Under the pieces are notes generated by a model that worked only from the letters and a program-made list of their open reading frames with translations, ran no database searches and had not been told where the DNA came from. Both the position numbers and the translations under genes were made by a program. Of a stretch of 54,257 bases of DNA, positions 26,194 to 35,208 are shown piece after piece (position 1 is the stretch's first letter; each line of letters starts with the position of its first letter). The stretch lies in NCBI RefSeq assembly GCF_002159185.1, contig NZ_NFHD01000024.1:1-54257 (forward strand), in the 5' to 3' direction. Source of the stretch: Gemmiger sp. An87. GTDB lineage: Bacteria > Bacillota > Clostridia > Oscillospirales > Ruminococcaceae.

Positions 26194-27123
26194 ATGGACA
26201 TTCTTACAATCATTCTTGAACAGATCGGTCTGTTCGTCATTTATATCATCGTGGGCGTTTTTCTGGTTAAAACAAAGGTATTCAATGCCACCACGCTGGA
26301 AACTTTGTCCCGCTTTGTATTGAAGCTGGGTCTGCCGGTCATGATCTTTATCAACACAGTAAGCGGTGTGGATCGGGCTGCTCTGATCCGCTCGCTGCCG
26401 GTGCTGGGGCTGGCAGTGGTGTTCTATTTCTGCACCTTCTTCCTGGGCAAGGGTTTGGCTCGCCTGTTTCATCTGCAGGGCAGCCGGGCTCAGGTATACC
26501 GGGCGCTGAGTATGTTCGGCAATGTGGGTTTTATGGGCATCCCCATTGTTTCCAGCATCTTTCCGGAACAGGGTATGCTGTACATCTCGGTATTCACCAT
26601 TGTGGATCAGCTGGTTCTCTGGACGCTGGGCGTTCAGCTGACCGGATCCGGTGAAAAGGGTACGTTCCAGCTGAAAAAGATGATCAACCCCTGCACCGTG
26701 GCCATTGTCGCTTCGGTGCTGCTGGTGGTAACCGGCATCCCCTTGCCGCAACTTCTGAATACCGCGCTGAGCAAGATCGGCGCCACAGCCACCCCCATGG
26801 CCATGATCTATCTGGGCGGCGTATTTGCCTGCATGGACATCCGGAGCTATCTGCGGGTAAAGGAATTCTATGGGATCGTGCTGGTAAAGATGGTCGCGTT
26901 TTCGGTTCTTTTCTATCTGGCGACCAGTCTGCTTCCCATTGACGAGAGCATCCACCTGACGGTTTCCCTGCTGGCAGCCATGCCTGCCATGTCCTCTCTG
27001 GTTATGATGGCAAAGGCCTCCGGCACTGAAGGTGATTACGCCATGGGCGGCATCTTCGTTACGACAGTCTGTTCCATCGTGACCATTCCGCTGGCCTACT
27101 GGCTGCTTCAGCTGGTGGGGTAA
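26194..27123 (+). CDS. AEC-family (auxin efflux carrier-like) transporter
   Basis: A 309-residue membrane protein with ten predicted helices in two five-helix halves. Typical AEC strings are GLFVIYIIVGVFLVK at the start, MFGNVGFMGIPI in the first crossover and MPAMSSLVMMAKASG near the C terminus. Members export organic anions such as malate and, by name, indole acetate. It is 29 bp after the PhlG-like gene and probably exports the acidic aromatic product or imports a substrate (inference). Confidence 0.88.
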   Translation: MDILTIILEQIGLFVIYIIVGVFLVKTKVFNATTLETLSRFVLKLGLPVMIFINTVSGVDRAALIRSLPVLGLAVVFYFCTFFLGKGLARLFHLQGSRAQVYRALSMFGNVGFMGIPIVSSIFPEQGMLYISVFTIVDQLVLWTLGVQLTGSGEKGTFQLKKMINPCTVAIVASVLLVVTGIPLPQLLNTALSKIGATATPMAMIYLGGVFACMDIRSYLRVKEFYGIVLVKMVAFSVLFYLATSLLPIDESIHLTVSLLAAMPAMSSLVMMAKASGTEGDYAMGGIFVTTVCSIVTIPLAYWLLQLVG

Positions 27124-27171
27124 CTGGGCCTTCACTTTTCATTCTTAAACCAAATGTTAGCCCTGTAAAAG

Positions 27172-27220
27172 AACGCGGCAGCAAAGCCTTCCGAAAAAGG
27201 CCTTGCTGCCGCGTTTCTTT
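27172..27220. terminator. Bidirectional terminator
   Basis: AACGCGGCAGCAA pairs with TTGCTGCCGCGTT, with an inner CCTT/AAGG; T-rich on the plus side. It separates the convergent AEC and MoaE genes. Confidence 0.75.
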
Positions 27221-27237
27221 GATTTGGAGAGAACTTC

Positions 27238-27681
27238 TTATTCGTAATGCTCCTGTTCCTTCACGCAGATGGATTTCAGTTCATCCAGAAGGGCCTGCAG
27301 TGCATCCACCACATGAGGACGGATATCGCCGCCCACAAGGAGCAGCATCAGGTCGTCGCCCACCTGCATCGTTCCGCTGTTCAGCCACGCCCGCACATGG
27401 AAAATGCCCGGCATCTTTTTGATGCGCTGCACCGCTGCATCCACCTTCTTCTGATCAAAGGAAAACTGCATTCCCGTCACCCGCGGCGAGTTCTCGCCAT
27501 GGCGCACCTGTGCTTTGGCAGTGCCCCGCACCACACCATTGTGAAACAGGTACATCCCGCACTGGTCCGCATCGGGCTGCTGCTTTGCCTCCTTCAGCCA
27601 CTGCTCGATGGAAGGCACGTTATGCCTTTGTGCATTGTTCATTTCCGTGGGGCTGGTAACGGCAGTTGTTTCGTTATTCAT
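27238..27681 (-). CDS. moaE: MoaE-family protein (molybdopterin synthase large-subunit-like)
   Basis: A 147-residue protein of the MoaE family; the core runs CGMYLFHNGVVRGTAKAQVR, then GIFHVRAWLNSGTMQVGDDLMLLLVGGDIRPHVVDALQALLDELK, corresponding to the RIGxxxxGE..V..RxxAF region of MoaE but with divergent active-site residues (no obvious catalytic Lys-Lys-Glu end). It stands alone with no moaD, moaA or moaC nearby, so it may belong to a divergent clostridial branch of unknown role. GGGAGGAG precedes ATG 27681. Confidence 0.65.
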   Translation of the reverse strand: MNNETTAVTSPTEMNNAQRHNVPSIEQWLKEAKQQPDADQCGMYLFHNGVVRGTAKAQVRHGENSPRVTGMQFSFDQKKVDAAVQRIKKMPGIFHVRAWLNSGTMQVGDDLMLLLVGGDIRPHVVDALQALLDELKSICVKEQEHYE

Positions 27682-27705
27682 CTTGCTTCTCCTCCCTGAA
27701 AAGAA

Positions 27706-27814
27706 CCACCGTGTTCTTTTCGGATTTTTCCTGCGGGCAGTAAATTCTCAAACTGCCCTGCCTTGTTTTATGGATACTATTCTAGCACACAGCCACCCAA
27801 ATCAACAGGCTATT
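27706..27814 (-). promoter_or_regulatory. Structured leader and promoter of the MoaE gene
   Basis: On the minus strand a TTGATT ... TAGAAT pair (about 15-nt spacing) is followed by two hairpins: GGGCAGT with ACTGCCC, and AAAAGAAC with GTTCTTTT just before the SD. The second could sequester or expose the ribosome site. It is shorter than and unlike the known Moco riboswitch. Confidence 0.35.
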
Positions 27815-27859
27815 TTTGAGAGTTTGATAGAACCCCTCTGAACTCTTGTCTTAAAGGAA

Positions 27860-28024
27860 TCACCCGGTCAGAATGATTTCTTCCGTTCCATCGATCTTTT
27901 CCAGATAGAAGCCCACCGCCAAAACGCCCAGCTGCAACTGCTTACAAAACGGTTCGCCGCCGGGCATTTTTGGTATAAATTTTACCTCCCGACGCACCGC
28001 TTCAAACAGCCCGAATGAACTCAC
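27860..28024 (-). CDS. Possible small protein or gene remnant (54 aa)
   Basis: A GTG-initiated frame of 54 codons (VSSFGLFEAVRREVKF..., ending IDGTEEIILTG) has a balanced, protein-like composition (Gly-Gly, hydrophobic LGVLAVGFYLEKI) and a weak GGTGAAG upstream. No homologue is recognised. It could also be the end of a deleted gene, since the frame stays open about 25 codons before the GTG. Confidence 0.3.
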   Translation of the reverse strand: MSSFGLFEAVRREVKFIPKMPGGEPFCKQLQLGVLAVGFYLEKIDGTEEIILTG

Positions 28025-28130
28025 GTTCTCTTCACCCTGTTTGTGGTATACGCTTCTCGCTGTTTTCCGGTATGAAATTTTCTCTATAAATCCTTATCAC
28101 AAGCGAGTTTGTATCCGGGTGGCCGTTTAT

Positions 28131-28259
28131 AATCCGTATGCGCTTTCAAACGAAACGGCTCCAAAACCGGTATGCGTTTTAGGCAAAAACAGAACACAGA
28201 AAAACCTTCCCCAAACAGGCCTTTCAGCGAACCGATTTTTCCGCAAAATCGGTATGCGC
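28131..28259. repeat. GGTATGCG motif copies, left of Wadjet
   Basis: Three related copies: 28131-28147 (AATCCGTATGCGCTTTC), 28163-28180 (AAAACCGGTATGCGTTTT) and 28245-28259 (AAAATCGGTATGCGC). The last is half of a hairpin, ACCGATTTT (28231-28239) with AAAATCGGT (28245-28253), and recurs inverted on the right side of the operon at 36636-36650. Confidence 0.6.
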
Positions 28260-28427
28260 CTGTAATCTCTTTTGCGGCCTGTTTTTCCATGCCGCTTCTC
28301 CCAAATTGCAATCGAGTGTATTTTCTTTTTATGATCTCCATGATTTGGATGTCTTGGATGCTTTTGGAAGTATTCCACAATTCATTCGCCGCTCGTTTTA
28401 TCTTTCCGACAAAAATCTTCCGATTAC

Positions 28428-28456
28428 TTGAAAACCCTTTTTATCGGACATATCAT
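28428..28456 (+). promoter_or_regulatory. Promoter of the Wadjet operon
   Basis: TTGAAA (28428-28433), a 17-nt spacer and TATCAT (28451-28456), about 80 bp before the jetA start. Confidence 0.6.
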
Positions 28457-28537
28457 CCATTACACTATTAACAGGGTCCTTTATCCCGTTACCAAAAAGA
28501 AGCGGCCCTGATTTTTGCAAAACGGACGGTGAACGCC

Positions 28538-30040
28538 ATGCAATTCCGAGCAATTACACTGAGCGATATTCCGGAGGCAAGTTACCTCACAGCAGCGAAT
28601 GCATCCAGATATCGCGCTATTATGCGGATCTTCTATCTGGAATCCCAGAAAGCAAACATCCGCTTGAACAAGCAGCAGCTGCTGGCTTTGCTTCGCTCCG
28701 ATTCCCACTTCACCCAATACACTGCAGAAGAGCTGGAACAGGATCTCAGTGCCTTGTGCCAATGGCGGAATCTGGTTCCCATCCAGGACCCTCATCGCCC
28801 CGGCAGCATCGCTGAATACAAAAACAAACAGTTCAGCTATTCCATGTCTCAAGCCGCCACGGAAATCGAGCGGATGACCCTTTCGCTGGAAAGCCTGAAC
28901 CTGCGCACCGCTGTGCTGTCCTCTCAGCTGTTTGAGCGAATTCTTGATACCGTGGATCGGATGTCTGCGCTTTCCATCCAGAACAGCGATGCGATCAGTC
29001 AGTCATGGGATCTGCTGCAGCAGGATTTCCGCCAGCTTACCAATCGATATCAGGATTATCTGCGGGATTTCTATTCCTCGCAGGCGGAACATATTCTGCA
29101 AACCTCGGAATTTTTACCCTATAAGGACAAGGTCATTCGCTATCTGCAGGAGTTCGTGCTGGAGCTGCAGCGCCATGCGGAGAAAATCCGTCGGATTCTT
29201 CTGTGTCTTCCCGATGAACGGATCGCGGAAATTCTGGAACAGGTATATGCGGCCCAGAAGCGCGAAGGCGAAGGACGTCTGATCCAGCGGGATGATAACT
29301 ATGACCAGCAGCTGCGTGATCAGGTTTACGGGTTCTGGAACAGCTTTTACCACTGGTTTGTCCCGACGGAAAACAGCCAGAGCGACAGCCAGCATGTACT
29401 GGATCTGGCCAACGATATTATCCAGCGGATCCTGATGAATGCCGAGCTGATTCTGCAGGCTCACAGCGGCGGCGCCAACCGAAAAAACGAATACAAAAAA
29501 TTTCTGGAGCTTTTTTCCGCCTGTCCCACACTGGCGGATGCCCACCGTCTTTCCGGCATGGTGTTTGGTGCACAGCAGGCAGTTCACCTGACGGGAATCA
29601 ACGCGGAAACCATCTATGAAACCGACCCCTGTCTGGATGCACAGCCCTTTCTCTACCCTCTGCGCAACCGGCGGCGACCAGGCCGCCCACCCCGGGAAAA
29701 GAGCTTTTTCTCCGACAAGGGACTGGAAAAGGCCGCTCAGCGGCAGGCCTATCTGCAGCAGAAGCAAGAACTGCACACTCAGCTGCAGCGTCTCATTCGG
29801 AACGGCCGGCTGGATTTCGCATCCGTCGAGGAGCCCATTTCTCCTCAGGTCCGACAAACACTTTTGTCCTGGGTCGTGAAGGCAAACGCGAACGCCAGCA
29901 AACGTGCTCGAACGGAATATGGTCAGATTTACACCATAACCTGCCCACAAGGACAAACCTGCGTCCTTCCCTGCACCGACGGAAATCTGACCATGCCCGC
30001 ATACTGTCTTGTTTTCGAGGAGGTGCACTCCCATGGATGA
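28538..30040 (+). CDS. jetA: Wadjet type II JetA (TIGR02677/DUF2397)
   Basis: Kleisin-like subunit (MksF-type) of an SMC-like complex that recognises and cleaves circular plasmid DNA. The N-terminal winged-helix part shows the family pattern SYLTAANASRYRAIMRIFYLES, LCQWRNLVPIQDP and FSYSMSQAATEIERM; the middle is helical (residues about 110-330). Length of 500 fits TIGR02677. ATG 28538 is chosen over GTG 28529 because GGTG stands just before it; the SD is weak either way. Its end overlaps jetB by 8 bp, the usual tight jetABCD arrangement. Confidence 0.88.
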   Translation: MQFRAITLSDIPEASYLTAANASRYRAIMRIFYLESQKANIRLNKQQLLALLRSDSHFTQYTAEELEQDLSALCQWRNLVPIQDPHRPGSIAEYKNKQFSYSMSQAATEIERMTLSLESLNLRTAVLSSQLFERILDTVDRMSALSIQNSDAISQSWDLLQQDFRQLTNRYQDYLRDFYSSQAEHILQTSEFLPYKDKVIRYLQEFVLELQRHAEKIRRILLCLPDERIAEILEQVYAAQKREGEGRLIQRDDNYDQQLRDQVYGFWNSFYHWFVPTENSQSDSQHVLDLANDIIQRILMNAELILQAHSGGANRKNEYKKFLELFSACPTLADAHRLSGMVFGAQQAVHLTGINAETIYETDPCLDAQPFLYPLRNRRRPGRPPREKSFFSDKGLEKAAQRQAYLQQKQELHTQLQRLIRNGRLDFASVEEPISPQVRQTLLSWVVKANANASKRARTEYGQIYTITCPQGQTCVLPCTDGNLTMPAYCLVFEEVHSHG

Positions 30041-31154
30041 ATTTCGTACCCTTTTGAATCAGTTCTGGATTCGCAGAGAGGATGACCGGGAACTGTTTTA
30101 TCGGATTCGGCGCAAACTCCCCGATCTGCGGCGCACCCTGCGCGATCAGTTCGGGTGGGAAGTTGTCTGCACCGAAACATTGATCCGACTGGTCAAGGAG
30201 CCGGGCAAGGCTGATGCGGCATTCGGAATTTCCGACTTTACCGAAATCAGCGACTACTGCCTTTTGTGTGGTGTTTTGCTGATGCTGGAGGACAAGGACG
30301 ACGGTCAGCGCTTTTTGCTGTCTGAGCTCACACAGGCACTGAGCGCTTATGTAAAGCCTTATTGGCCTGAACTGAGCTGGGAGCGTTATCAGTGCCGCGC
30401 CTCTCTGGTCCGCGTACTGCAATATTCGGAACGAATTGGTCTGCTGCACAGCTGCGAGGGGGAAAGCAACGCCTTTGCATCCCATCAGGAGCAGGAAGTG
30501 CTGTACGAGAATACCGGCCTTTGCCGCTATTTCAGTGTGAATTTTCACCGGGATATTTCCGGCTATACTTCGCTTTCGGATTTTGAAAATCCTCCTGTGG
30601 ACGGGCCGGATTCCGACCGGGGTACTTTCCGTACCTATCGGGTATATCGCCAGCTGGCGCTGGCGCCTGCTGTGTACTGGACAGACCCGGCAGACCCGGT
30701 ATATGCCTACATCAAAAATCAGCGCGGTATGGTGGAACACAATCTGGACGAAACCATCGGCGGAACGCTGCAGGTCTATCATAACGGGGCATTTTTCCTT
30801 CCGGAAGAAGGAGTCCCCTGCGGCGACTGCTTTCCACGGGATCAGATGCTCAGCGACATCATTCTGTTGCTTTTTGAGCGTTTGAGCGAAAAAACCGCCT
30901 GTGGCAATTTTGACCGAACTGCGGACGACCGGATTCATCTGACCTATCAGGCTTTCTTTGATGAGTTGGACGCACTTCGCAGGGAACATCAGGCTCAGTG
31001 GGGAAAAACCGCTGCGGAAAAAGAGCTTTCCGCACTGGCACAGGATGTGCTGGAGGAATTGTCTTACTGGGGATTTGCATTCGTCGATCAGGACATCATT
31101 ACATTCAATCCAGGGTTCAGTCTCTGGCAGGGAATTTATCCGAAAAAACAGTGA
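30033..31154 (+). CDS. jetB: Wadjet type II JetB (TIGR02678/DUF2398)
   Basis: The KITE-like (MksE-type) partner that binds the JetA-JetC core. At 373 residues it shows the DUF2398 pattern: FWIRREDDRELFYRIRRKLPDLRRTLRDQFGW, DYCLLCGVLLMLED, YRVYRQLALAPAVYW and AQDVLEELSYWGFA. ATG 30033 has the strong SD GAGGAGGTG inside the end of jetA, so translation is coupled. No separate promoter. Confidence 0.88.
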   Translation: MDEFRTLLNQFWIRREDDRELFYRIRRKLPDLRRTLRDQFGWEVVCTETLIRLVKEPGKADAAFGISDFTEISDYCLLCGVLLMLEDKDDGQRFLLSELTQALSAYVKPYWPELSWERYQCRASLVRVLQYSERIGLLHSCEGESNAFASHQEQEVLYENTGLCRYFSVNFHRDISGYTSLSDFENPPVDGPDSDRGTFRTYRVYRQLALAPAVYWTDPADPVYAYIKNQRGMVEHNLDETIGGTLQVYHNGAFFLPEEGVPCGDCFPRDQMLSDIILLLFERLSEKTACGNFDRTADDRIHLTYQAFFDELDALRREHQAQWGKTAAEKELSALAQDVLEELSYWGFAFVDQDIITFNPGFSLWQGIYPKKQ

Positions 31155-31173
31155 CGGGAGGGTTTATATTCGT

Positions 31174-34100
31174 ATGCAGGAACGCTGGCAGATGAACAAA
31201 TTGGGGTTTGTCAATTTTTGGCTGTATGACTGGGAGGAATTTTCCTTCAGCGATGGGCGGCTTTTGCTTCGTGGCGAAAACGGCGCGGGCAAATCCGTCA
31301 CCACCCAAAGCTTTATTCCCTTTATGCTGGATGGCGATCTTCGTCCGTATCGACTGGATGCCTTCGGCAGTAAGGACCGTAATATGAAATACTATCTTTT
31401 GGGCGACGAGAAAGAGGAAAGCACCGGGTATCTTTATCTGGAATTTGTGAAACCGCAATCCCAGCTCTATCGCACCCTTGTGGTGGGACTGCGCGCCCGG
31501 CGGGATAAGCCCGTGGAGTTCTGGGGGTTCTGCCTGAGCGACGGACGGCGGATCGGAACTGGCGAACGCGATTTTCCCCTTTTTGAGACCAAAGGTTCGC
31601 AGCATATCTCACTGAGCCGTCAGGAGGTCCGCAACCGGCTGGGGCCAAACGAAAACTGGGCAGAACGAAGCAGCGACTACAAAGAGATGGTCAACCGTAT
31701 GTTGTTTGGATGCGCCGAGCTGGAACAGTATGAGCGGCTTCTTCGGCTGCTGATCCAGATCCGAAAACCGAAACTGAGCAAGGATTTCTCGCCCCGTCTG
31801 GTGCGGGAAATTCTAAATTCCTCGTTGCAGCCCCTCAGTGAAGACGATATTGCCCCGATGGTCAACTCCATGGAGCGGATGGACAATATTCAGGTTCAGC
31901 TGGACGAGCTGCAGCGAAGCTTGCAGGCGGCCCGCCAGCTGCGCAAGGAATACATCCGCTACAATCAGTTTGTGCTGGGCAAAAAAGCAGAAACCTATCT
32001 CACTGCCCGCCATCTTGTCCAAAAACAGCAGCTGGAAGTTCAGGAAAAGGAGGATTTCATCTTACGGACACAACGCCGTCTTCAACAGGCGCAGACCGAT
32101 GTCAAAAACTTTTCCCAGCGGGAGAGCGAACTCACCGGACAACTGAATACTCTGCAGGCGGACAGCCGTCTGGAGAGCAGTGTTCAGCGACTGGAACAGC
32201 TGCAAGAGGAAAAGCGCCAGCATCAGGCTCAGATCGAGCAGGAACAAGCGAAGGAACGCCAAAAGCAGGCCACTCTTTCCGGCAAGGAACTCCAGCAGCG
32301 CCAGGCCCGGAAGGAGGTTCAGGATCATCAGGACAATTTAGAGCAGCAGTTCCAGCAGCTGAATTTGCTGAACGTGGAGCTGCGCTGGACGCATCACCCC
32401 TCTTCCCTGTCGGCCTTTGATTTCAATGTTCAGTTACCCTTGCTGGCACAGTATGCAAAGCGGCTGCGCAGTGCCGCAAATCTTTTGCAGCAACACAAAT
32501 CCGCTTTGGATCTGCTGGACGGCTACGAGCGGGATCTGGATGCGGCCAATCTGGAACTGCAGCATGCCCGCAGTCAGATGGAAGCAGCAGAACAGCTTGT
32601 GGTGCGGGAACGCGACAGCCTGTGTGCAGCCTTTGCCCAGCTGGAAACTCCCGCTCTCCCCTTCCGGCTGAACCGGGATGAGGTGCAGGAGCTGTTCCGG
32701 CTGGTGAACGGATATGAAGGTCTTTGTCAGGAACAGGCCATCCAGGAACTGCTGCGCACAGCCCGTGAAGCCCTCGCCCGTCCCCTTCAGGGCGAATTTT
32801 ATCGACTCAAGCAGCTCTCTTCTCAACAGCAGGCGGCACTCAATGACCTTGCGGCCAAACGCAGAGAGCTGGAACAGCAGGAAGAACTTCCTCCTCCCCG
32901 CTCCAAAGCAGTTCAGCAGACCCGTGATCTGCTGAAGGAACGCGGCATTCCTCACGCCGCTTTTTACGAACTGGTGGATTTTGATGACCAGTTCTCACCG
33001 GAGCAACAGGCACTTTTGGAAACCCAGCTGATGGAGACCGGTCTTCTGGATGCGCTGGTTCTGCCTGAATCTGCCAAAGAGGATGCTGCCGTGATTCTGG
33101 CAGAGCACCCCGACCATTTTCTGAATCTGGAAAACACCCCAAAGGCCACCGCTCCTGTTGCGCTGCGCCCTGCATCCGAAGCGCCTGCCTGGGCCAATGT
33201 GGCCGACCTTCTGAGTCGGATCTCTTCTCTGCCCGAGGGCACAGTCTATTTTTCCTCCGACGGACGCTACCGGCAGGGCGCTATTCAGGGTCGCAGCGTG
33301 GCGCTGCAGCCCGCCGGTTACATCGGCGCATCCACCCGCCGGGAAAATCGCCGCCGCCAGATTGCCGCCCTTTCTTTGCAGATCGAGGAACAGCAACAGC
33401 AGATTCATGCCACACTGGATCAGATTCATCGGGTAGAAACGGACCTATCCCTTTTGCAAAACGGATACGAGCAGCGCCCCACCACCGCCGATCTGGCGGC
33501 CTGTCTGCAGCTTGCATCCACCCAGCGGACTGAAATGGAGCAAAAGGAACGCATCCATGAGGATCGACGGCAGCGTTTTTTGCATCAGCAGGAACAGGCA
33601 AACGCGCTCCGGGCCCAGCTGCTTCCGCTGACCAAGGACCTGCCGTATGAACGAAATGCCGATACCTATGAAGCCATGGCAGGCTGCTGTGACGAGTACC
33701 GAAGCCTGTTTCAGGATATTTCCGCCGACAAACGGAAGCTGGAACTCACCGAAGGCCGCCTGAACGATCTGGAACAGCAGCTGGATGAACTGAATGACGA
33801 ACTTTTGGAATGCACCGACCGAATCCGTTTTCACGAGGCAAATCTGCGCAAAACACAGGTCTCGATTGACGCATTGGAGGAGTACCTGAACCAGCCGGAA
33901 ACCCGGGCTCTGGCCGAAAAGCTGGAGTCGCTGCGCCAGGAGCTGGCACAGGTGCACGAGCGCCTGGATGGTGCGAAAATGGAACTTGCACTGAGCCAGA
34001 ACGATCTGCAGCACGATCTGCCGGATCTGTCTCAGCGCAAGGAGCGGCTACAGCGGGACATGCTGGATGAGGAACGCAAGCGCCAGATTTTTGAGGAAGA

Positions 34101-35208
34101 GCTCTGCCATGGGCCGGGTCAGCCGGGACGCAATGACAACGAACTCTGGAAGCAGGCGGAAACCGCAAAGAATGCCATCCGGCAGAACGACCGGAATCTG
34201 GGACTGGACCGGCTGCGCACCTCCCTTGAAAAGAATGTTCGTGATGCCAGCGTGTTGAACTCCTATCGCATTACCCTGAACCCCCTGTTCGAGAATGAAG
34301 ACAACCTGCTGCGCACCCGCGCCTGCATTGACCTGTATCCCAACGGACAGCGGATGGATCTTCTGGATTTCATTCAGTACATCGAACGCCACATTGAAGA
34401 TGACCAGCAGATTCTTTCCATGGAGGACCGGCGTCTGTTTGAAACCATCCTGAACCAGACCATCACCACCAAGCTGAGTCATCGCATCAACAACAGTCAG
34501 GACTGGACCCGCCGCATGAGCGGAATTATGGAACAGCTGAACACTTCCATGGGTCTGCGGTTCAGCCTGAACTGGAAGGGAAAACCCGCCGATCAGCAGG
34601 AAGAGCTGGCCACCCGCGAGCTCATCGATCTTCTGCGCAAAGATCCCGCTGTGATGGGCGATGCAGACCGGGATAAGATCACCAGTCATTTCCGCGCCAA
34701 AATCGCCAAGGCCCGGGAGCTGTCCCGCCAGAGTGCTGTGCCTGCCACCTATTCCGAACTGATGCGGCAGGCACTGGATTTTCGCAACTGGTTCGAGTTC
34801 CAGCTCTATTATCAGAAGGGCAATTCTGTCAACCCGGCACCCACGAAACGGGAACTGACGGATTCCGCTTTTAACAGCTTCAGCGGCGGCGAAAAAGCCA
34901 TGGCCATGTATGTGCCGCTGTTCGCTGCATTGTCCGCCCAATATGCTGCGGCCAGCGAGGATGCTCCCCAGCTCATGGCTCTGGATGAAGCCTTTGCTGG
35001 CGTAGACGAAACCAACATTGAGAGCATGTTCGCTCTGGTTCATCAGCTGGGACTGAACTATATCATGAACTCGCAGGCGCTGTGGGGCTGCTATGCGTCG
35101 GTTCCGAGCCTGAACATCGCCGAGCTTTGGCGGCCGCAGGACGCGGACGTGGTCACGGTGGTACGCTATCACTGGGACGGCCATACACGCCGGATGGAGG
35201 AACTATGA
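31174..35208 (+). CDS. jetC: Wadjet type II JetC, SMC-like ATPase (TIGR02680)
   Basis: The motor of the system, a 1344-residue MukB/SMC-like ATPase that extrudes DNA loops to measure plasmid topology. Walker A is GENGAGKS at residues 34-41; the ABC signature FSGGEKAMAMY begins at 1236; Walker B LMALDEAF has D1271-E1272. Two long coiled-coil stretches (about 270-480 and 750-1010, rich in Gln, Glu, Leu and Arg) flank a hinge-like central region (about 560-740). All ATPase motifs are intact, so the gene looks functional. SD GGGAGGG precedes ATG 31174. Stop overlaps the jetD start as ATGA. Confidence 0.93.
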   Translation: MQERWQMNKLGFVNFWLYDWEEFSFSDGRLLLRGENGAGKSVTTQSFIPFMLDGDLRPYRLDAFGSKDRNMKYYLLGDEKEESTGYLYLEFVKPQSQLYRTLVVGLRARRDKPVEFWGFCLSDGRRIGTGERDFPLFETKGSQHISLSRQEVRNRLGPNENWAERSSDYKEMVNRMLFGCAELEQYERLLRLLIQIRKPKLSKDFSPRLVREILNSSLQPLSEDDIAPMVNSMERMDNIQVQLDELQRSLQAARQLRKEYIRYNQFVLGKKAETYLTARHLVQKQQLEVQEKEDFILRTQRRLQQAQTDVKNFSQRESELTGQLNTLQADSRLESSVQRLEQLQEEKRQHQAQIEQEQAKERQKQATLSGKELQQRQARKEVQDHQDNLEQQFQQLNLLNVELRWTHHPSSLSAFDFNVQLPLLAQYAKRLRSAANLLQQHKSALDLLDGYERDLDAANLELQHARSQMEAAEQLVVRERDSLCAAFAQLETPALPFRLNRDEVQELFRLVNGYEGLCQEQAIQELLRTAREALARPLQGEFYRLKQLSSQQQAALNDLAAKRRELEQQEELPPPRSKAVQQTRDLLKERGIPHAAFYELVDFDDQFSPEQQALLETQLMETGLLDALVLPESAKEDAAVILAEHPDHFLNLENTPKATAPVALRPASEAPAWANVADLLSRISSLPEGTVYFSSDGRYRQGAIQGRSVALQPAGYIGASTRRENRRRQIAALSLQIEEQQQQIHATLDQIHRVETDLSLLQNGYEQRPTTADLAACLQLASTQRTEMEQKERIHEDRRQRFLHQQEQANALRAQLLPLTKDLPYERNADTYEAMAGCCDEYRSLFQDISADKRKLELTEGRLNDLEQQLDELNDELLECTDRIRFHEANLRKTQVSIDALEEYLNQPETRALAEKLESLRQELAQVHERLDGAKMELALSQNDLQHDLPDLSQRKERLQRDMLDEERKRQIFEEELCHGPGQPGRNDNELWKQAETAKNAIRQNDRNLGLDRLRTSLEKNVRDASVLNSYRITLNPLFENEDNLLRTRACIDLYPNGQRMDLLDFIQYIERHIEDDQQILSMEDRRLFETILNQTITTKLSHRINNSQDWTRRMSGIMEQLNTSMGLRFSLNWKGKPADQQEELATRELIDLLRKDPAVMGDADRDKITSHFRAKIAKARELSRQSAVPATYSELMRQALDFRNWFEFQLYYQKGNSVNPAPTKRELTDSAFNSFSGGEKAMAMYVPLFAALSAQYAAASEDAPQLMALDEAFAGVDETNIESMFALVHQLGLNYIMNSQALWGCYASVPSLNIAELWRPQDADVVTVVRYHWDGHTRRMEEL

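Noticed and set aside
27706-27814. Molybdenum-cofactor riboswitch before moaE
   Set aside because: Only two simple hairpins are seen; the multi-stem Moco architecture is not recognisable in this length.
28131-28259. Repeats left of Wadjet as a CRISPR array
   Set aside because: Motif copies are short, degenerate and unevenly spaced (32 and 82 bp); no cas gene and no regular spacers.
29114-35184. Minus-strand frames of 300-400 codons across jetA-jetC
   Set aside because: Antisense shadows of clearly assigned genes.
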